DNA of 64,000 nucleotides, taken from JBJXHG01 sp046160865. GTDB taxonomy: Bacteria > Planctomycetota > UBA1135 > GCA-002686595. Within the stretch, counting starts at the first letter, position 1. The number at the start of each line of letters is the position of its first letter. The notes beneath the pieces are model-generated. The model saw only the letters and a program-made list of their open reading frames with translations, was not told where the DNA came from and ran no database searches. The translations under genes and the position numbers were made by a program. The stretch is taken from positions 1-64,000 of the forward strand of contig JBJXHG010000051.1 of NCBI GenBank assembly GCA_046160865.1, in the 5' to 3' direction. Shown here in pieces: positions 34,263 through 42,781 of the stretch.

Positions 34263-35969
34263 TCACGCGTGTCTCTCCGCCCAGCGCTTCAACTCCTCGC
34301 GCCGGATCTTCGCGTTGTGGCGCACGTCGACGGGCAGCGACGAGCGGAAGCGGAACTCGCTCACGTGGGCGAGTGGCACGGCGCGCGCGCGCGCGCCGTC
34401 CGAAAACGTCGAACGCAGTTCGTCTTCGAAGCGCGCGCGCGCGCGCCGGCCGCGCGGCATCGCGCCGTCTTTCGGCTGCACGACGAGCAGCGGCCGCTCG
34501 CTGCCGCGCGCGCCGATGCCGACCAGCGCACTGCGATGCACGCGCGGATGGCGGTTGTAGACGTTCTCGGTCGGCACAGGCGCGATGAGACCGCTGCTCG
34601 TCTGCAAGCGGTGCGACTTGCGGCCGCAGAACCACAGGCGTCCGTCGCCGTCGAAGTAGCCGAGGTCTCCCATGCGATGCCAGAAACGCGCGCCGTCCTC
34701 GATCTGCGCTGCACGCGTCGCGCCGGGATCGCCGTCGTACGCGCGTGTCGCCGCGGCGCTGCGCACGCAGATCTCGCCGAGCGTGCCGTGCGCGACGCGC
34801 AGATCCTCGCTCCAATGGCCGATCGGCTCGTCGCCGATGCGCACGATCTCGATGTCGACGCCTGGCGCGGCGCGACCGATGCACGTGCCGGCGCCTGATT
34901 CCGAGCGCGCGCGCACGTCGCCGTCGATCTCGCGCCCCGCGATCGAAGTCACGGGCAAGCACTCCGTGGCCCCGTATGGCGTGTGCACGTCGGCGTCGCG
35001 CGCGAGGAGCGTGCGTAGGCCGGCGATCAAGGTCGGCTCGACCGGCGCACCCGCGATGAGCACGCGTCGTAACGTCGCGAGGCGCAATCCGCGCGCCGCG
35101 CAGTACGGCTGCACGCGTCGCCAGATCGCGGGCGATCCAAACGTGGTGGTGGCAGCGTGCGTCTCGATCGCGTGCACGATGTCGGCGGGATCGCAGCGGC
35201 CGGGCCGCGTGAAGTCGATGCGCGGGAAGACCGCCGTGATCTCGAGCGCGGGCGCGAACAATGCGAACAGTGGAAAGCACGCTAGGTCGACTTCGCCAGG
35301 CTCGAAGCGGTACAGCGCGCGCAACGCGGCGATCTGCGCCTGGAACTGAGCGTGCGTGTACACGACGCCTTTCGCCGGCCCCGTGCTGCCGGACGTGAAG
35401 AGCACGGCGGCCTCGTCACCGGGCGACGTGCGCACATCGACACGCGTGTTGCGCCCGCGGCGCACGAGCTCGTCGATCGCGATCGTGCCCGGGAACGCGT
35501 GCGCGCCGACGGTGATCGCCGTGCGAATCGACGGCAGCCGTGCTGCATGGAGCGCGCGCACGAGCTGCGCGAGCGGCACGCCGAAGAAGACTTCCGGTGT
35601 CGAGCGCGCGAGTGCCGCGATCACCGCCGACTTGCCGAGGCCCGGATCGACGAGCACCGGCACCGCGCGCAGCAGGAAGAGCGCGTGCACGATCGCAATG
35701 AGTTCCGCGCCGGGTCGCACGAAGACGGCCGCGCGCGTGCCCGGCTCGACGCCGCTCGCGACGAGACCGGCGGCGATCGCGCGTGTGCGCGCGTCGAGCT
35801 CGCTGTACGTCGTCGAGCGCCACGCTCGCCCTCTGCGACTCAACGGCTCGACGATCGCCGCGCGCGCCGGTGCACGGAGCGCGGTGCGCGCGAGGAAGCT
35901 CGCGACGTTCGCGTCGCTCGTGCCGACCGTGTCCGCGCTCGTCGCGATCGTGCTGACGCGCGTCGTCAC
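34263..35969 (-). CDS. oleC: OleC-like beta-lactone synthetase (AMP-ligase family)
   Basis: 568 residues from a GTG whose bases overlap the oleB stop (GTGA); an open frame to 36095 exists but would run deep into oleB. ANL-superfamily core: ATP loop AVLFTSGSTGPAKGVVYTH at about residues 190-208, YGATECLPV, and GYFDGDGRLWFCGRKSHR in the hinge. OleC uses ATP to convert the syn/anti 2-alkyl-3-hydroxy acid to a beta-lactone. Neighbouring oleB and oleD distinguish it from ordinary acyl-CoA ligases. Confidence 0.88.
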   Translation of the reverse strand: MTTRVSTIATSADTVGTSDANVASFLARTALRAPARAAIVEPLSRRGRAWRSTTYSELDARTRAIAAGLVASGVEPGTRAAVFVRPGAELIAIVHALFLLRAVPVLVDPGLGKSAVIAALARSTPEVFFGVPLAQLVRALHAARLPSIRTAITVGAHAFPGTIAIDELVRRGRNTRVDVRTSPGDEAAVLFTSGSTGPAKGVVYTHAQFQAQIAALRALYRFEPGEVDLACFPLFALFAPALEITAVFPRIDFTRPGRCDPADIVHAIETHAATTTFGSPAIWRRVQPYCAARGLRLATLRRVLIAGAPVEPTLIAGLRTLLARDADVHTPYGATECLPVTSIAGREIDGDVRARSESGAGTCIGRAAPGVDIEIVRIGDEPIGHWSEDLRVAHGTLGEICVRSAAATRAYDGDPGATRAAQIEDGARFWHRMGDLGYFDGDGRLWFCGRKSHRLQTSSGLIAPVPTENVYNRHPRVHRSALVGIGARGSERPLLVVQPKDGAMPRGRRARARFEDELRSTFSDGARARAVPLAHVSEFRFRSSLPVDVRHNAKIRREELKRWAERHA

Positions 35970-36877
35970 GGCAGCGGGTGGCGCGCGAAGAAGCTGGACA
36001 GCGCGCGCTCGATCTCGTCGGGCGCTTCTTCGAACAAGTAGTGGCCGGCGCTCGCGAGCTTCACGACTTCGGCGTTCGGCAAGTGACGTTGCCACTCCTC
36101 ACGGAACGCGGGCGTGAAGCAGAAGTCGCGCTCGCCCCAGATCACGAGAGCCGGACGATCGCGAAACTGTTGCAGCGCGGCGCCCGTCGCGGCGAGCTCG
36201 GCGTACGACGGATGCGCGGGCGACATCGGGATGTCCGAGACGAAGCTGGCGATCGCAGCGCGATCGGCGGCGTTTCTATAAGGAAAGAGGAGGCCCGCCT
36301 TGGCGGTCGCGCCAAGGCGCTCGGGCCGATGCATCGCCATGCGCGTCGCGAGTCCCGCGAACGCATTCATGCGGCGGATCAGGAACGGCCCGACGATCGG
36401 TGTGCGACACGCGCGAATGCGCCACGGCATGCGCGTCGACGGAAACGCAGCCGTGTTCGTGATCACGAGACGCGCGACGAGTTCGGGGTGCCGGCGCGCG
36501 AAGCCGAAGCCGATCGCGCCGCCCCAATCGTGCACGAGCAGCGTGATGCGCTCGAGCCCGAGCGCGAGCACGAGGCGCTCGAGGTTGTCGACATGGTCGA
36601 CGAGACGCAGCGTCGCGTTCGCGGGCTTGTCCGAGAGTCCGCAGCCGATGTGGTCGAGCGCGACGACACGGTGCTCGCGGCTGTGTGCGCGCACGATGCG
36701 CCGGAACAGGAACGACCAAGTCGGATTGCCGTGCACGCACACGATTGGCGGCGCGCCACGCGGACCTTCATCGACGTACGCGAGCCGACCGGCCGGGACC
36801 TCGACCACGTGACGCGCGAACGGGAACTCCGCGGCGATCTCGGGCGGCAACGGCGACGAGGCGACGGCGCTCTCCAT
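35966..36877 (-). CDS. oleB: OleB-like beta-lactone decarboxylase (alpha/beta hydrolase)
   Basis: 303 residues, haloalkane-dehalogenase-type fold. HGNPTWSFLFR starts at H49, the nucleophile elbow VHDWGG places the aspartate at D117, and the catalytic histidine is H279 in AGHYLFEEAPDE. An aspartate rather than serine nucleophile is the OleB/haloalkane-dehalogenase signature, and the D117/H279 spacing is like that of characterised OleB. OleB removes CO2 from the cis-beta-lactone to give a cis internal olefin. Followed by a GTGA overlap to oleC, which would translate next. Confidence 0.9.
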   Translation of the reverse strand: MESAVASSPLPPEIAAEFPFARHVVEVPAGRLAYVDEGPRGAPPIVCVHGNPTWSFLFRRIVRAHSREHRVVALDHIGCGLSDKPANATLRLVDHVDNLERLVLALGLERITLLVHDWGGAIGFGFARRHPELVARLVITNTAAFPSTRMPWRIRACRTPIVGPFLIRRMNAFAGLATRMAMHRPERLGATAKAGLLFPYRNAADRAAIASFVSDIPMSPAHPSYAELAATGAALQQFRDRPALVIWGERDFCFTPAFREEWQRHLPNAEVVKLASAGHYLFEEAPDEIERALSSFFARHPLP

Positions 36878-36878
36878 G

Positions 36879-37469
36879 TCACGCGCTCCACGTCCACGTG
36901 ACGCCGGGCGTCGCGTCGGATTCGACGGCCACGGCCGCGACGTGCGCGCCGCGGACCGCGTGCGCGACGACGGTGCGCAGGCCGCGGTGCTCGATCAGCG
37001 TGCGCTCGAGGTCGAGCACGGCCACGACGCGACACAGCGCGAGCTCGGCGAGCCCGACGCGGCGCATCTTGAGCACGGCTTCCTTCGCGGTCCACGCGCG
37101 GAAGAAGCGCGCCGTATCGTCGCCGCCGAGCGCACGGATCTCTGCGTCGTTCAGCACGTAGTGCACGAGCGCGGGATCGCGGTCCGCCACCTGCTCGACG
37201 TCGATGCCGACCGGCGCGCGCGCGAGCACGGCGGCGCCGCAATCGCGCGCGTGGCTCACGGACCAATGCCAGCCGTTCGCGGCGAGCGGAACGCCGTCCG
37301 CGTCGCGCTCGAACGCGATCGCGTCGATGCCGATCTGCTTGCGCGCCATGTCGAGCGCACGGTACGCGCGCTCGCGTTGCGCGGCGACGCGCACGGGACC
37401 GTGCCGCGACTCGTCGCCGCTCTCGACGAGCAGAACCGGCACCAGCAGCGCGAGCGGAGCGATCGTCAC
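36879..37469 (-). CDS. 4'-phosphopantetheinyl transferase (Sfp-like)
   Basis: 196 residues from a GTG overlapping the stop of the enoyl reductase gene. Sfp-family motifs: WHWSVSHARDCGAAVLA (substrate side), GIDVEQ with magnesium ligands D90 and E92, and the WTAKEAVLK helix at 126-134. It moves phosphopantetheine from CoA to a carrier-protein serine. A private transferase inside this operon implies that the operon's own ACP (42501-42770) is its target. It ends one base before the oleB start. Confidence 0.92.
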   Translation of the reverse strand: MTIAPLALLVPVLLVESGDESRHGPVRVAAQRERAYRALDMARKQIGIDAIAFERDADGVPLAANGWHWSVSHARDCGAAVLARAPVGIDVEQVADRDPALVHYVLNDAEIRALGGDDTARFFRAWTAKEAVLKMRRVGLAELALCRVVAVLDLERTLIEHRGLRTVVAHAVRGAHVAAVAVESDATPGVTWTWSA

Positions 37470-38275
37470 GCGCGCTCCTCGACGCGCGTCGCGCGCCGCA
37501 CGATGTCTTCGTCGAAGTAGTTGACGCTCATGCCCGCGTCGACGACGAGGCTCTGCGCGTTGATGCCAGAGCTGCGCGGGCTGAGGAGGAAGAGCACGGC
37601 ATCGGCGACTTCCTCGGTCGCGAGTGCGCGCTTGCGCAGCGTCGCGGCCTGCGCGTAGAGGTAGCTCTCGACGTAGCCCGGGATGCCGCCCGACGACGAC
37701 GTCTTCAAGAGGCCCGCGTTCACGGAGTTGAAGCGCACGTTCGCTGCGCTGAAGCTCTTGGCGAGAAAGACGACGGCCGAGTCGAGCGCGGCCTTCACCG
37801 GCGCCATGTAACCGTAGTTCAGGGCGGCCATGCGCGTCGTCGAGATCGACAACGCGACGACGGCCGCGTCGTTCGTGAAGCGGCCTTTCAGCGCGTTCGC
37901 GAGCGCGATCAGCGAGTAGCACGAGACGTCGACGGCGCGCAGGAAGTCGGCGCGGTCCGTCTCGTGGAACGCGACCGGGCCGCGAGCGTAGCTCGCATGC
38001 GCGATCGAGTGCACGAAGCCGTCGAGGCGCACGTCGTCCTGCTCGAGATCCGCGCGCAGACGATCGATCGAGGCCGCGTCGGCGACGTCGCACACGAGGA
38101 TCTTCCCACTCGGCGCGAGCTTGGCGACGTCGTCGCGACGCTTCTGCGTGTGCACGGTGTAGACGACGCGCGCGCCGGCCTCGATCAGGCGTTGTGCGAC
38201 GTGCCACGCGACGCTCTTCTTGTTCGCGACGCCGGCGACGAGCACGGTCTTGCCTTCCAGCGCGAGGAAGCTCAT
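37466..38275 (-). CDS. enoyl-ACP reductase (FabI-like)
   Basis: 269 residues. FabI-type Rossmann opening (VLVAGVANKKSVAWHVAQRL), substrate loop HSIAHASY, and catalytic Y154-x6-K161 (YGYMAPVK), the spacing that separates FabI from FabG-type reductases. The SGINAQSLVVDAGMSVNYF tail is typical. It would reduce trans-2-enoyl-ACP in the operon's chain-building cycle. Because it is a second-site copy inside a secondary-lipid operon I avoid naming it the housekeeping fabI. ATGA-type overlap with the dehydratase gene upstream. Confidence 0.88.
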   Translation of the reverse strand: MSFLALEGKTVLVAGVANKKSVAWHVAQRLIEAGARVVYTVHTQKRRDDVAKLAPSGKILVCDVADAASIDRLRADLEQDDVRLDGFVHSIAHASYARGPVAFHETDRADFLRAVDVSCYSLIALANALKGRFTNDAAVVALSISTTRMAALNYGYMAPVKAALDSAVVFLAKSFSAANVRFNSVNAGLLKTSSSGGIPGYVESYLYAQAATLRKRALATEEVADAVLFLLSPRSSGINAQSLVVDAGMSVNYFDEDIVRRATRVEERA

Positions 38276-38844
38276 GGCGCGTGCTCGCGAGCGACTTGCG
38301 TCTGCGCGTCGAGGATCGCGACGGTGAACGTGAGGCGCGCGACGAGCGCGCCGTCGCACGTGACCTTGCCGGAGAGGTAGCGCGCGTTCGCGGCGCTGTC
38401 CTCGAGCGTCACGTCGGCTTGCACGAGATCGCCCGGGCGGACGAGCCTCTTGAAGCGCGCGTCGGTGATGCGCGCGAGCACGGGCACGGAGCCCGAGTTG
38501 ACACTGTCCGGCAGCGACAAGAGCAGTGCGCCGCTCTGGAACACGAACTCGGACAGGATCACACCGGGCAAGATCGGCTGACCGGGGTAGTGGCCGCGGA
38601 AGAGATCGAGATCCGTGGGCACGCGCCACTGCGTCACGATCGTCGTCGCGTCGCGCGCGACGATGCGGTCGACGAAGAGGAACGGATCGCGGTGGGGGAT
38701 CGCGGACTCGATCGCAGCGCGGTCGGTGCTCGCGCCGTGCGCGCGCAGCGGCGCCGGACAGTCGGCGCGTATCGCTTTCGTGCGGCCGGTGCCGGGCAGC
38801 GCCGAACGATCGTCGTCCGGCGACGCCGCGCGTTCAGATGCCAC
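38272..38844 (-). CDS. beta-hydroxyacyl-ACP dehydratase (FabZ/FabA-like)
   Basis: 190 residues from GTG 38844, supported by GGAGG about seven bases upstream. Hot-dog fold signature: IPHRDPFLFVDRI, catalytic H85 in GHYPGQPILPGV and E99 in the central helix (ILSEFVFQSGALLL). The first 45 residues are an extra polar tail. It dehydrates 3-hydroxyacyl-ACP to trans-2-enoyl-ACP; a FabA-like isomerising variant cannot be excluded and would matter for chain unsaturation. Overlaps fabG by 11 bases. Confidence 0.88.
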   Translation of the reverse strand: MASERAASPDDDRSALPGTGRTKAIRADCPAPLRAHGASTDRAAIESAIPHRDPFLFVDRIVARDATTIVTQWRVPTDLDLFRGHYPGQPILPGVILSEFVFQSGALLLSLPDSVNSGSVPVLARITDARFKRLVRPGDLVQADVTLEDSAANARYLSGKVTCDGALVARLTFTVAILDAQTQVAREHAP

Positions 38845-39601
38845 CGGTGACCTCCAGCGTGGCGCCGTTGATGTACGAAGCGTGCGGCGAGCAGAGCGAG
38901 AGCACGGCGTACGCGATCTCATGCGGGTCGCCGAAGCGGCCGACCGGAACGCTCGCAAGATGCGCGCGTTTCGCTTCGTCGGAAAGATCGGCGAGCAGCT
39001 CGGTGTCGACGAAGCCCGGCGACACGCAGTTGGCGGTGATCTTCTTCTTGCCGACCTCGCGCGCGAGCGAGCGCATCAAGCCGATCTGTCCAGCTTTCGA
39101 CGCGCCGTAGTTCGCTTGCCCGGCGAAGCCGTGCTGCGCAGCGGGCGACGTCACGAACACGATGCGCCCGTAGCGATTGCGCAGCATGCTCTGCACGGCG
39201 AATTTCGCCATGTGGAAGCTGCCGGTGAGATTCGTCGCGAGCACGGCTTGCCAATCCTCGGGCTTCATCGTGCCGACGATCGCGTCGCGGCGCAGACCGG
39301 CGTTCGAGACGAGAACGTGCACTCCGCTCGGCTCGACGGACTCCATCTCCTCCCAGAAAGCTTGCACTTGCGCGTAGTCGGCGACGTCGAAGCGGTGCAG
39401 CGCGAGGCGCTCGGCACGCGCTCCGAGCGAGCGTGCGAGCTCGTGCGCTGTGTCCTCGCCGCTCTTGTACGTCGCGTGCACGCGCGCGCCCGCAGCGAGG
39501 AAAGCGGTCGTGATCGCGCGGCCGATGCCGCGCGTGCCGCCGGTGACGACGGCGACCTGGTTCTCGAACGCGCCGTCGAACTTCATGCCATCGTGCGTCA
39601 T
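38834..39601 (-). CDS. 3-oxoacyl-ACP reductase (FabG-like)
   Basis: 255 residues. Classical SDR: TGGTRGIGRA (20-29), VSNAGLRRD (98-106), catalytic S152, Y165, K169 (YGASK), and NCVSPGFVDTELL. The C-terminal EVTGGI is usual for FabG. It reduces 3-ketoacyl-ACP with NADPH. The ATG overlaps the stop of the upstream flavoprotein gene (ATGA), so it belongs to the operon. Confidence 0.9.
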   Translation of the reverse strand: MTHDGMKFDGAFENQVAVVTGGTRGIGRAITTAFLAAGARVHATYKSGEDTAHELARSLGARAERLALHRFDVADYAQVQAFWEEMESVEPSGVHVLVSNAGLRRDAIVGTMKPEDWQAVLATNLTGSFHMAKFAVQSMLRNRYGRIVFVTSPAAQHGFAGQANYGASKAGQIGLMRSLAREVGKKKITANCVSPGFVDTELLADLSDEAKRAHLASVPVGRFGDPHEIAYAVLSLCSPHASYINGATLEVTGGI

Positions 39602-41073
39602 GCGAGTGCTTGGATGCGGCTGTGCAAATACGCGTCGGCCTTGTTCGCCGCGATCACGCCGTAGTTCGCGGCGCCGAGCCAGCCCGACATGATGATGCCG
39701 ACGCTGCCGGCGTGATAGAGGCCTGCGATCTCCTTCGGCAGGTCGAAGCTGTACTGCAGGCCTTCGTACTTCGTGCCGAACGACGCGCCGCGAGGGTGTT
39801 GCGTGTAGAACTGGAACGTGCGCGGCGTGGCGGCCTCGACGTGGTCGATCTTCCGGCGAACACCGGGCAGCACGCGCTCGAGGCACGCCAGCGTCGTGTC
39901 GACGAGCGCTTCCTTCTCGCGCGCGTACGCGGCGTCGTCGAGCGTCGCCCAATCGGCGAAGTGCGCGTTCGTCGAGCTCACGATCGTGTAGCGATCGCTG
40001 CCCGGCCGCGTCTTCGGATAATAGAAGGAGAACGTGCGGCTCTCGCCGTGCAGATCGCACAGCGCTTCGGAGCTGAACTCCGGCCGCGCCGACGTGAACC
40101 AGAGGTCGGTGACGAACGGCAGGCTCTCGCCCGCGCGCAGGCCGAGGTAGACCTGCGTGCTCGAGTTGTTGAGGCGCACCGCGCGCACGCCGGTCGCGTA
40201 GGCAGGCGAGAAGTGCTCGATGCCGACGAGGCGCTCGACGGTCGTCTTCAAGCTCGCGTTGCTGACGATCGCGTCACACGCGAGGAAGCGCTCAGCCGCA
40301 TGAACGCCCACCACGCGGCCGCCTTCGACGCGAATCCGCTCGACCTCGACTTTGTGGAAGAGATCCGCGCCGTTCTTCTTCAGCTCGGCCTTCATGGCCG
40401 CGACGAGCTTGTCGGTGCCGCCGGAGAACGTGAACACGCCCTGGCTCATGAAGTTGCCGAACACGATCGCGTAGGCGATCGCCGGATCGTCGAGCGTCGA
40501 GCCGTTCGCGTAGGCGATCGGCTCGAGCAGCAAGCGGTGCACGTCGTTGCGGCCGGGGAAGTGGCGCTCGAACAAGTCGCGCACGGTCTCGCCGGTGTCG
40601 GAGAAGAAGTCGCGGCCGCGGATCTCGGCGAAGAAACCCTGGACGGTCTTGCGCGCGAGACCGAAGACGTCGACGAGCTTCTGCGTGAAGTCCGCTTCCG
40701 TGAACGTCGTCTCGAGCTCGAACTGCGGGTTCGAGAAACGGACGCTCTCGAGCTGCACGATCGACTCGGCGATCTCTGCATTCCAGTACTTGCGGCAAGT
40801 CTTCTTCATGCCGACGGGAAAGCCGTGCAGCGACACGTCGAACACGTGTCCGCCGCGGCGCTTGAACCACGTCGCGAGCCCGCCGAAGTTGTAGTGCTGC
40901 TCGAGCACGGCGACCGAATGTCCGGCGCGCGCGAGCACGTTCGCCGCCGTGAGGCCGCCGAGGCCGCTGCCGATCACGATCAAGTCGTAGCGCTCGCGCG
41001 CACCCGCGAGCGCATCGCGCTCGCTCGGCGCCTTGCCATCGCTGCTGCCCTTGAAGTACTTGCGCTCGCGCAT
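39598..41073 (-). CDS. phytoene-desaturase-like FAD oxidoreductase 1
   Basis: 491 residues. After a polar 27-residue lead the FAD-binding loop reads VIGSGLGGLTAANVL, then LEQHYNFGGLATWF, the CrtI/CrtISO-type dinucleotide and second glycine motifs. The C-terminal FAD motif is present as AGLYHAGSVGIIMSGWLGAA. These enzymes desaturate, saturate or isomerise polyenes. No carotenoid synthesis gene (phytoene synthase) is nearby, so an acyl or ACP-bound polyene substrate is more likely. Related proteins are found among the gene families proposed for ladderane lipid synthesis in anammox planctomycetes. Confidence 0.87.
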   Translation of the reverse strand: MRERKYFKGSSDGKAPSERDALAGARERYDLIVIGSGLGGLTAANVLARAGHSVAVLEQHYNFGGLATWFKRRGGHVFDVSLHGFPVGMKKTCRKYWNAEIAESIVQLESVRFSNPQFELETTFTEADFTQKLVDVFGLARKTVQGFFAEIRGRDFFSDTGETVRDLFERHFPGRNDVHRLLLEPIAYANGSTLDDPAIAYAIVFGNFMSQGVFTFSGGTDKLVAAMKAELKKNGADLFHKVEVERIRVEGGRVVGVHAAERFLACDAIVSNASLKTTVERLVGIEHFSPAYATGVRAVRLNNSSTQVYLGLRAGESLPFVTDLWFTSARPEFSSEALCDLHGESRTFSFYYPKTRPGSDRYTIVSSTNAHFADWATLDDAAYAREKEALVDTTLACLERVLPGVRRKIDHVEAATPRTFQFYTQHPRGASFGTKYEGLQYSFDLPKEIAGLYHAGSVGIIMSGWLGAANYGVIAANKADAYLHSRIQALA

Positions 41074-41090
41074 GCGTCGTCGTCGTGGGC

Positions 41091-42494
41091 TCAGCGCGCG
41101 ACGAGCGCGTGCCGATTCGCCATCAAGATGCCGGAGAGCAACGCGCCGACGACGCCCAGCAGACCTTGATCCGTTCCGACGAGGAACAGACCGCCGATGC
41201 CGGTCTCGCCGGACGCCGTTTTCCGTGGGCTGCCGTACACGGCGCCGTTCACGCGCCCGGTGTAGCGCTCGATCGTCATCGGCGTCGCGACGTCGCAGAA
41301 GACCGTGTGCGGGCGCGGATCCGGAACGAACGCCGACGCCGCTTCGATCATGCGCTCCGACGCGCGCAGCTTCTCCGCGGCGTACTCGTCGCTCGCGAGC
41401 GCGCGCCAATGGTCGTAGCTCGCGATCGAAGTGAGGCGCAGCAGCCCCTCGGTCGGCGGCGCCTGAGTCTTGTAGTTGTCGGTCGCGCAGATCACTCCGC
41501 TGCGCAGGTCGACGAGCGCGTCCGGCTTCGCGTAGTGGAAGCGCTCGCCGTGCAGGAAGAACGTCAGTGTCGCTTCGTGGCCGAGCGCCGCGAGTGGGCG
41601 ATTCGTGACCGCGATCGTCTCGACGAAGGTCATTTGGCCGCTCGCCGCGGCGGGCGTCGTCCGGCCCGCGAGGCGCATCGTCTCGACGAAGCCGGCCGAC
41701 GAGAGCACGTGCTCCGCCTCGACGTGCGTGCCGTCGTCGAGGATCGCGCCGCGCACGCGGCACTCGTCGCGCGCGGGGCCGCTCGCGCGCTCGACGACGA
41801 GCTCTTGCACGCCGCAGCGCATGCGCAGCTCGCCGCCGGCTTCGCGGTAGCGCGCGATGAGCAAGTCGAGCATGCGCTTGATGCCGCCTTCGGGGCGCGC
41901 GAAGCCTTCGCGGTAGAGGCTCTTGAACAGGATGACGAACGACTCCCAGTCGACGTCGTTCTCCTGCGCGCTGCCGTAGTACGCGATCGGCAAGAAGAGC
42001 AGGTCGGCGAGCAGCGGATCGGCGATGTACTCGGCGACCACGGCGCGCGCACTGCGCGGCGCGTTGCTCGAAAGCTGCAGCTCGTATGCGTCGATCGCGC
42101 GCACGAGGCGCGCGAAGCCGTCGCGACACGCGGGGAACACCGTGGCGACGTCCTCTTCGAGCAAGCCGAACCCGTTCGCGAAGCGCAGTCTCACGTCGCG
42201 CGTGCGGATCTCGGACCACGTCTGTTCGCCGAGCTGCAGCGCGTCATAAGGGATGCGCAGCTGCCGTAGGAGCTTCGTGAGCGGCGCGTTCGGCGTGCCC
42301 TTCGGAACGAAGTTCGTCAGCGCGTGCAGACCCGTGTCGAGTCGCCGTCCCTGGCGCTTGTAGAACGAATTGAGCCCGCCCCACAGCGAATGGCGCTCGA
42401 CGAGAAGCACGCGGCGATCGAACTGCGCCAGGCGTATGCCTGCCGCCAGTCCGCTCATGCCGGCCCCGATGACGAGCGCGTCGTAGGCGGGCAT
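41091..42494 (-). CDS. phytoene-desaturase-like FAD oxidoreductase 2
   Basis: 467 residues. FAD loop VIGAGMSGLAAGIRLAQ at about 8-24 and VERHSLWGGLNSFY follow the CrtI-like pattern; C-terminal GIGGLFLVGTDQGLLGVVGAL completes the FAD site. It is clearly related to, but divergent from, its neighbour at 39598. Two adjacent CrtI-type genes next to fatty-acid-synthase genes are unusual and suggest successive redox steps on a chain. It lies 17 bases upstream of the first flavoprotein gene and six bases after the ACP gene. Confidence 0.87.
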   Translation of the reverse strand: MPAYDALVIGAGMSGLAAGIRLAQFDRRVLLVERHSLWGGLNSFYKRQGRRLDTGLHALTNFVPKGTPNAPLTKLLRQLRIPYDALQLGEQTWSEIRTRDVRLRFANGFGLLEEDVATVFPACRDGFARLVRAIDAYELQLSSNAPRSARAVVAEYIADPLLADLLFLPIAYYGSAQENDVDWESFVILFKSLYREGFARPEGGIKRMLDLLIARYREAGGELRMRCGVQELVVERASGPARDECRVRGAILDDGTHVEAEHVLSSAGFVETMRLAGRTTPAAASGQMTFVETIAVTNRPLAALGHEATLTFFLHGERFHYAKPDALVDLRSGVICATDNYKTQAPPTEGLLRLTSIASYDHWRALASDEYAAEKLRASERMIEAASAFVPDPRPHTVFCDVATPMTIERYTGRVNGAVYGSPRKTASGETGIGGLFLVGTDQGLLGVVGALLSGILMANRHALVAR

Positions 42495-42500
42495 CGTTCC

Positions 42501-42770
42501 CTAGACTCCGACTTTGAGTTTCTTGTCCTTCAAGAGCGGTGCGAGGTAGCGCACGCAACCGTCGAGCGTCGCGAGCTCTTTGTAGTCCTCCTCGGGAACT
42601 TGCACGCCGTAGCGCTTGCGCAGCTCCATCACGATGTCGAGGAAGTCCATCGAGTCGAGCTCGATCTGCTCGCGCAGGCGCACGTCCGTCGCGAGGCTTC
42701 CGAGCTCCTCGTCGGGTGCGATGGTGTGGATGATGTCCTTGACGGCTGCGATGATTTCTTCGCGGTTCAT
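42501..42770 (-). CDS. acyl carrier protein
   Basis: 89 residues, acidic and helical. The phosphopantetheine site is S40 in ELDSMDF, the DSM/DSL-type motif, at the start of helix 2, followed by DIVMELRKRYGV. It is a dedicated carrier for the operon's KS, KR, DH and ER enzymes, and presumably the substrate of the phosphopantetheinyl transferase at 36879. A short tail of Lys residues follows the last helix. Confidence 0.93.
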   Translation of the reverse strand: MNREEIIAAVKDIIHTIAPDEELGSLATDVRLREQIELDSMDFLDIVMELRKRYGVQVPEEDYKELATLDGCVRYLAPLLKDKKLKVGV

Positions 42771-42781
42771 GAGCGGTGCGG

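Noticed and set aside
35970..36095. Earlier ATG start for oleC
   Set aside because: It would overlap oleB by 130 bases with Arg-rich sequence; the GTG at 35969 forms the GTGA junction seen throughout the operon.
39598..42494. Carotenoid desaturase operon
   Set aside because: No phytoene synthase, cyclase or other carotenoid gene is present; the neighbours are fatty-acid and olefin enzymes.
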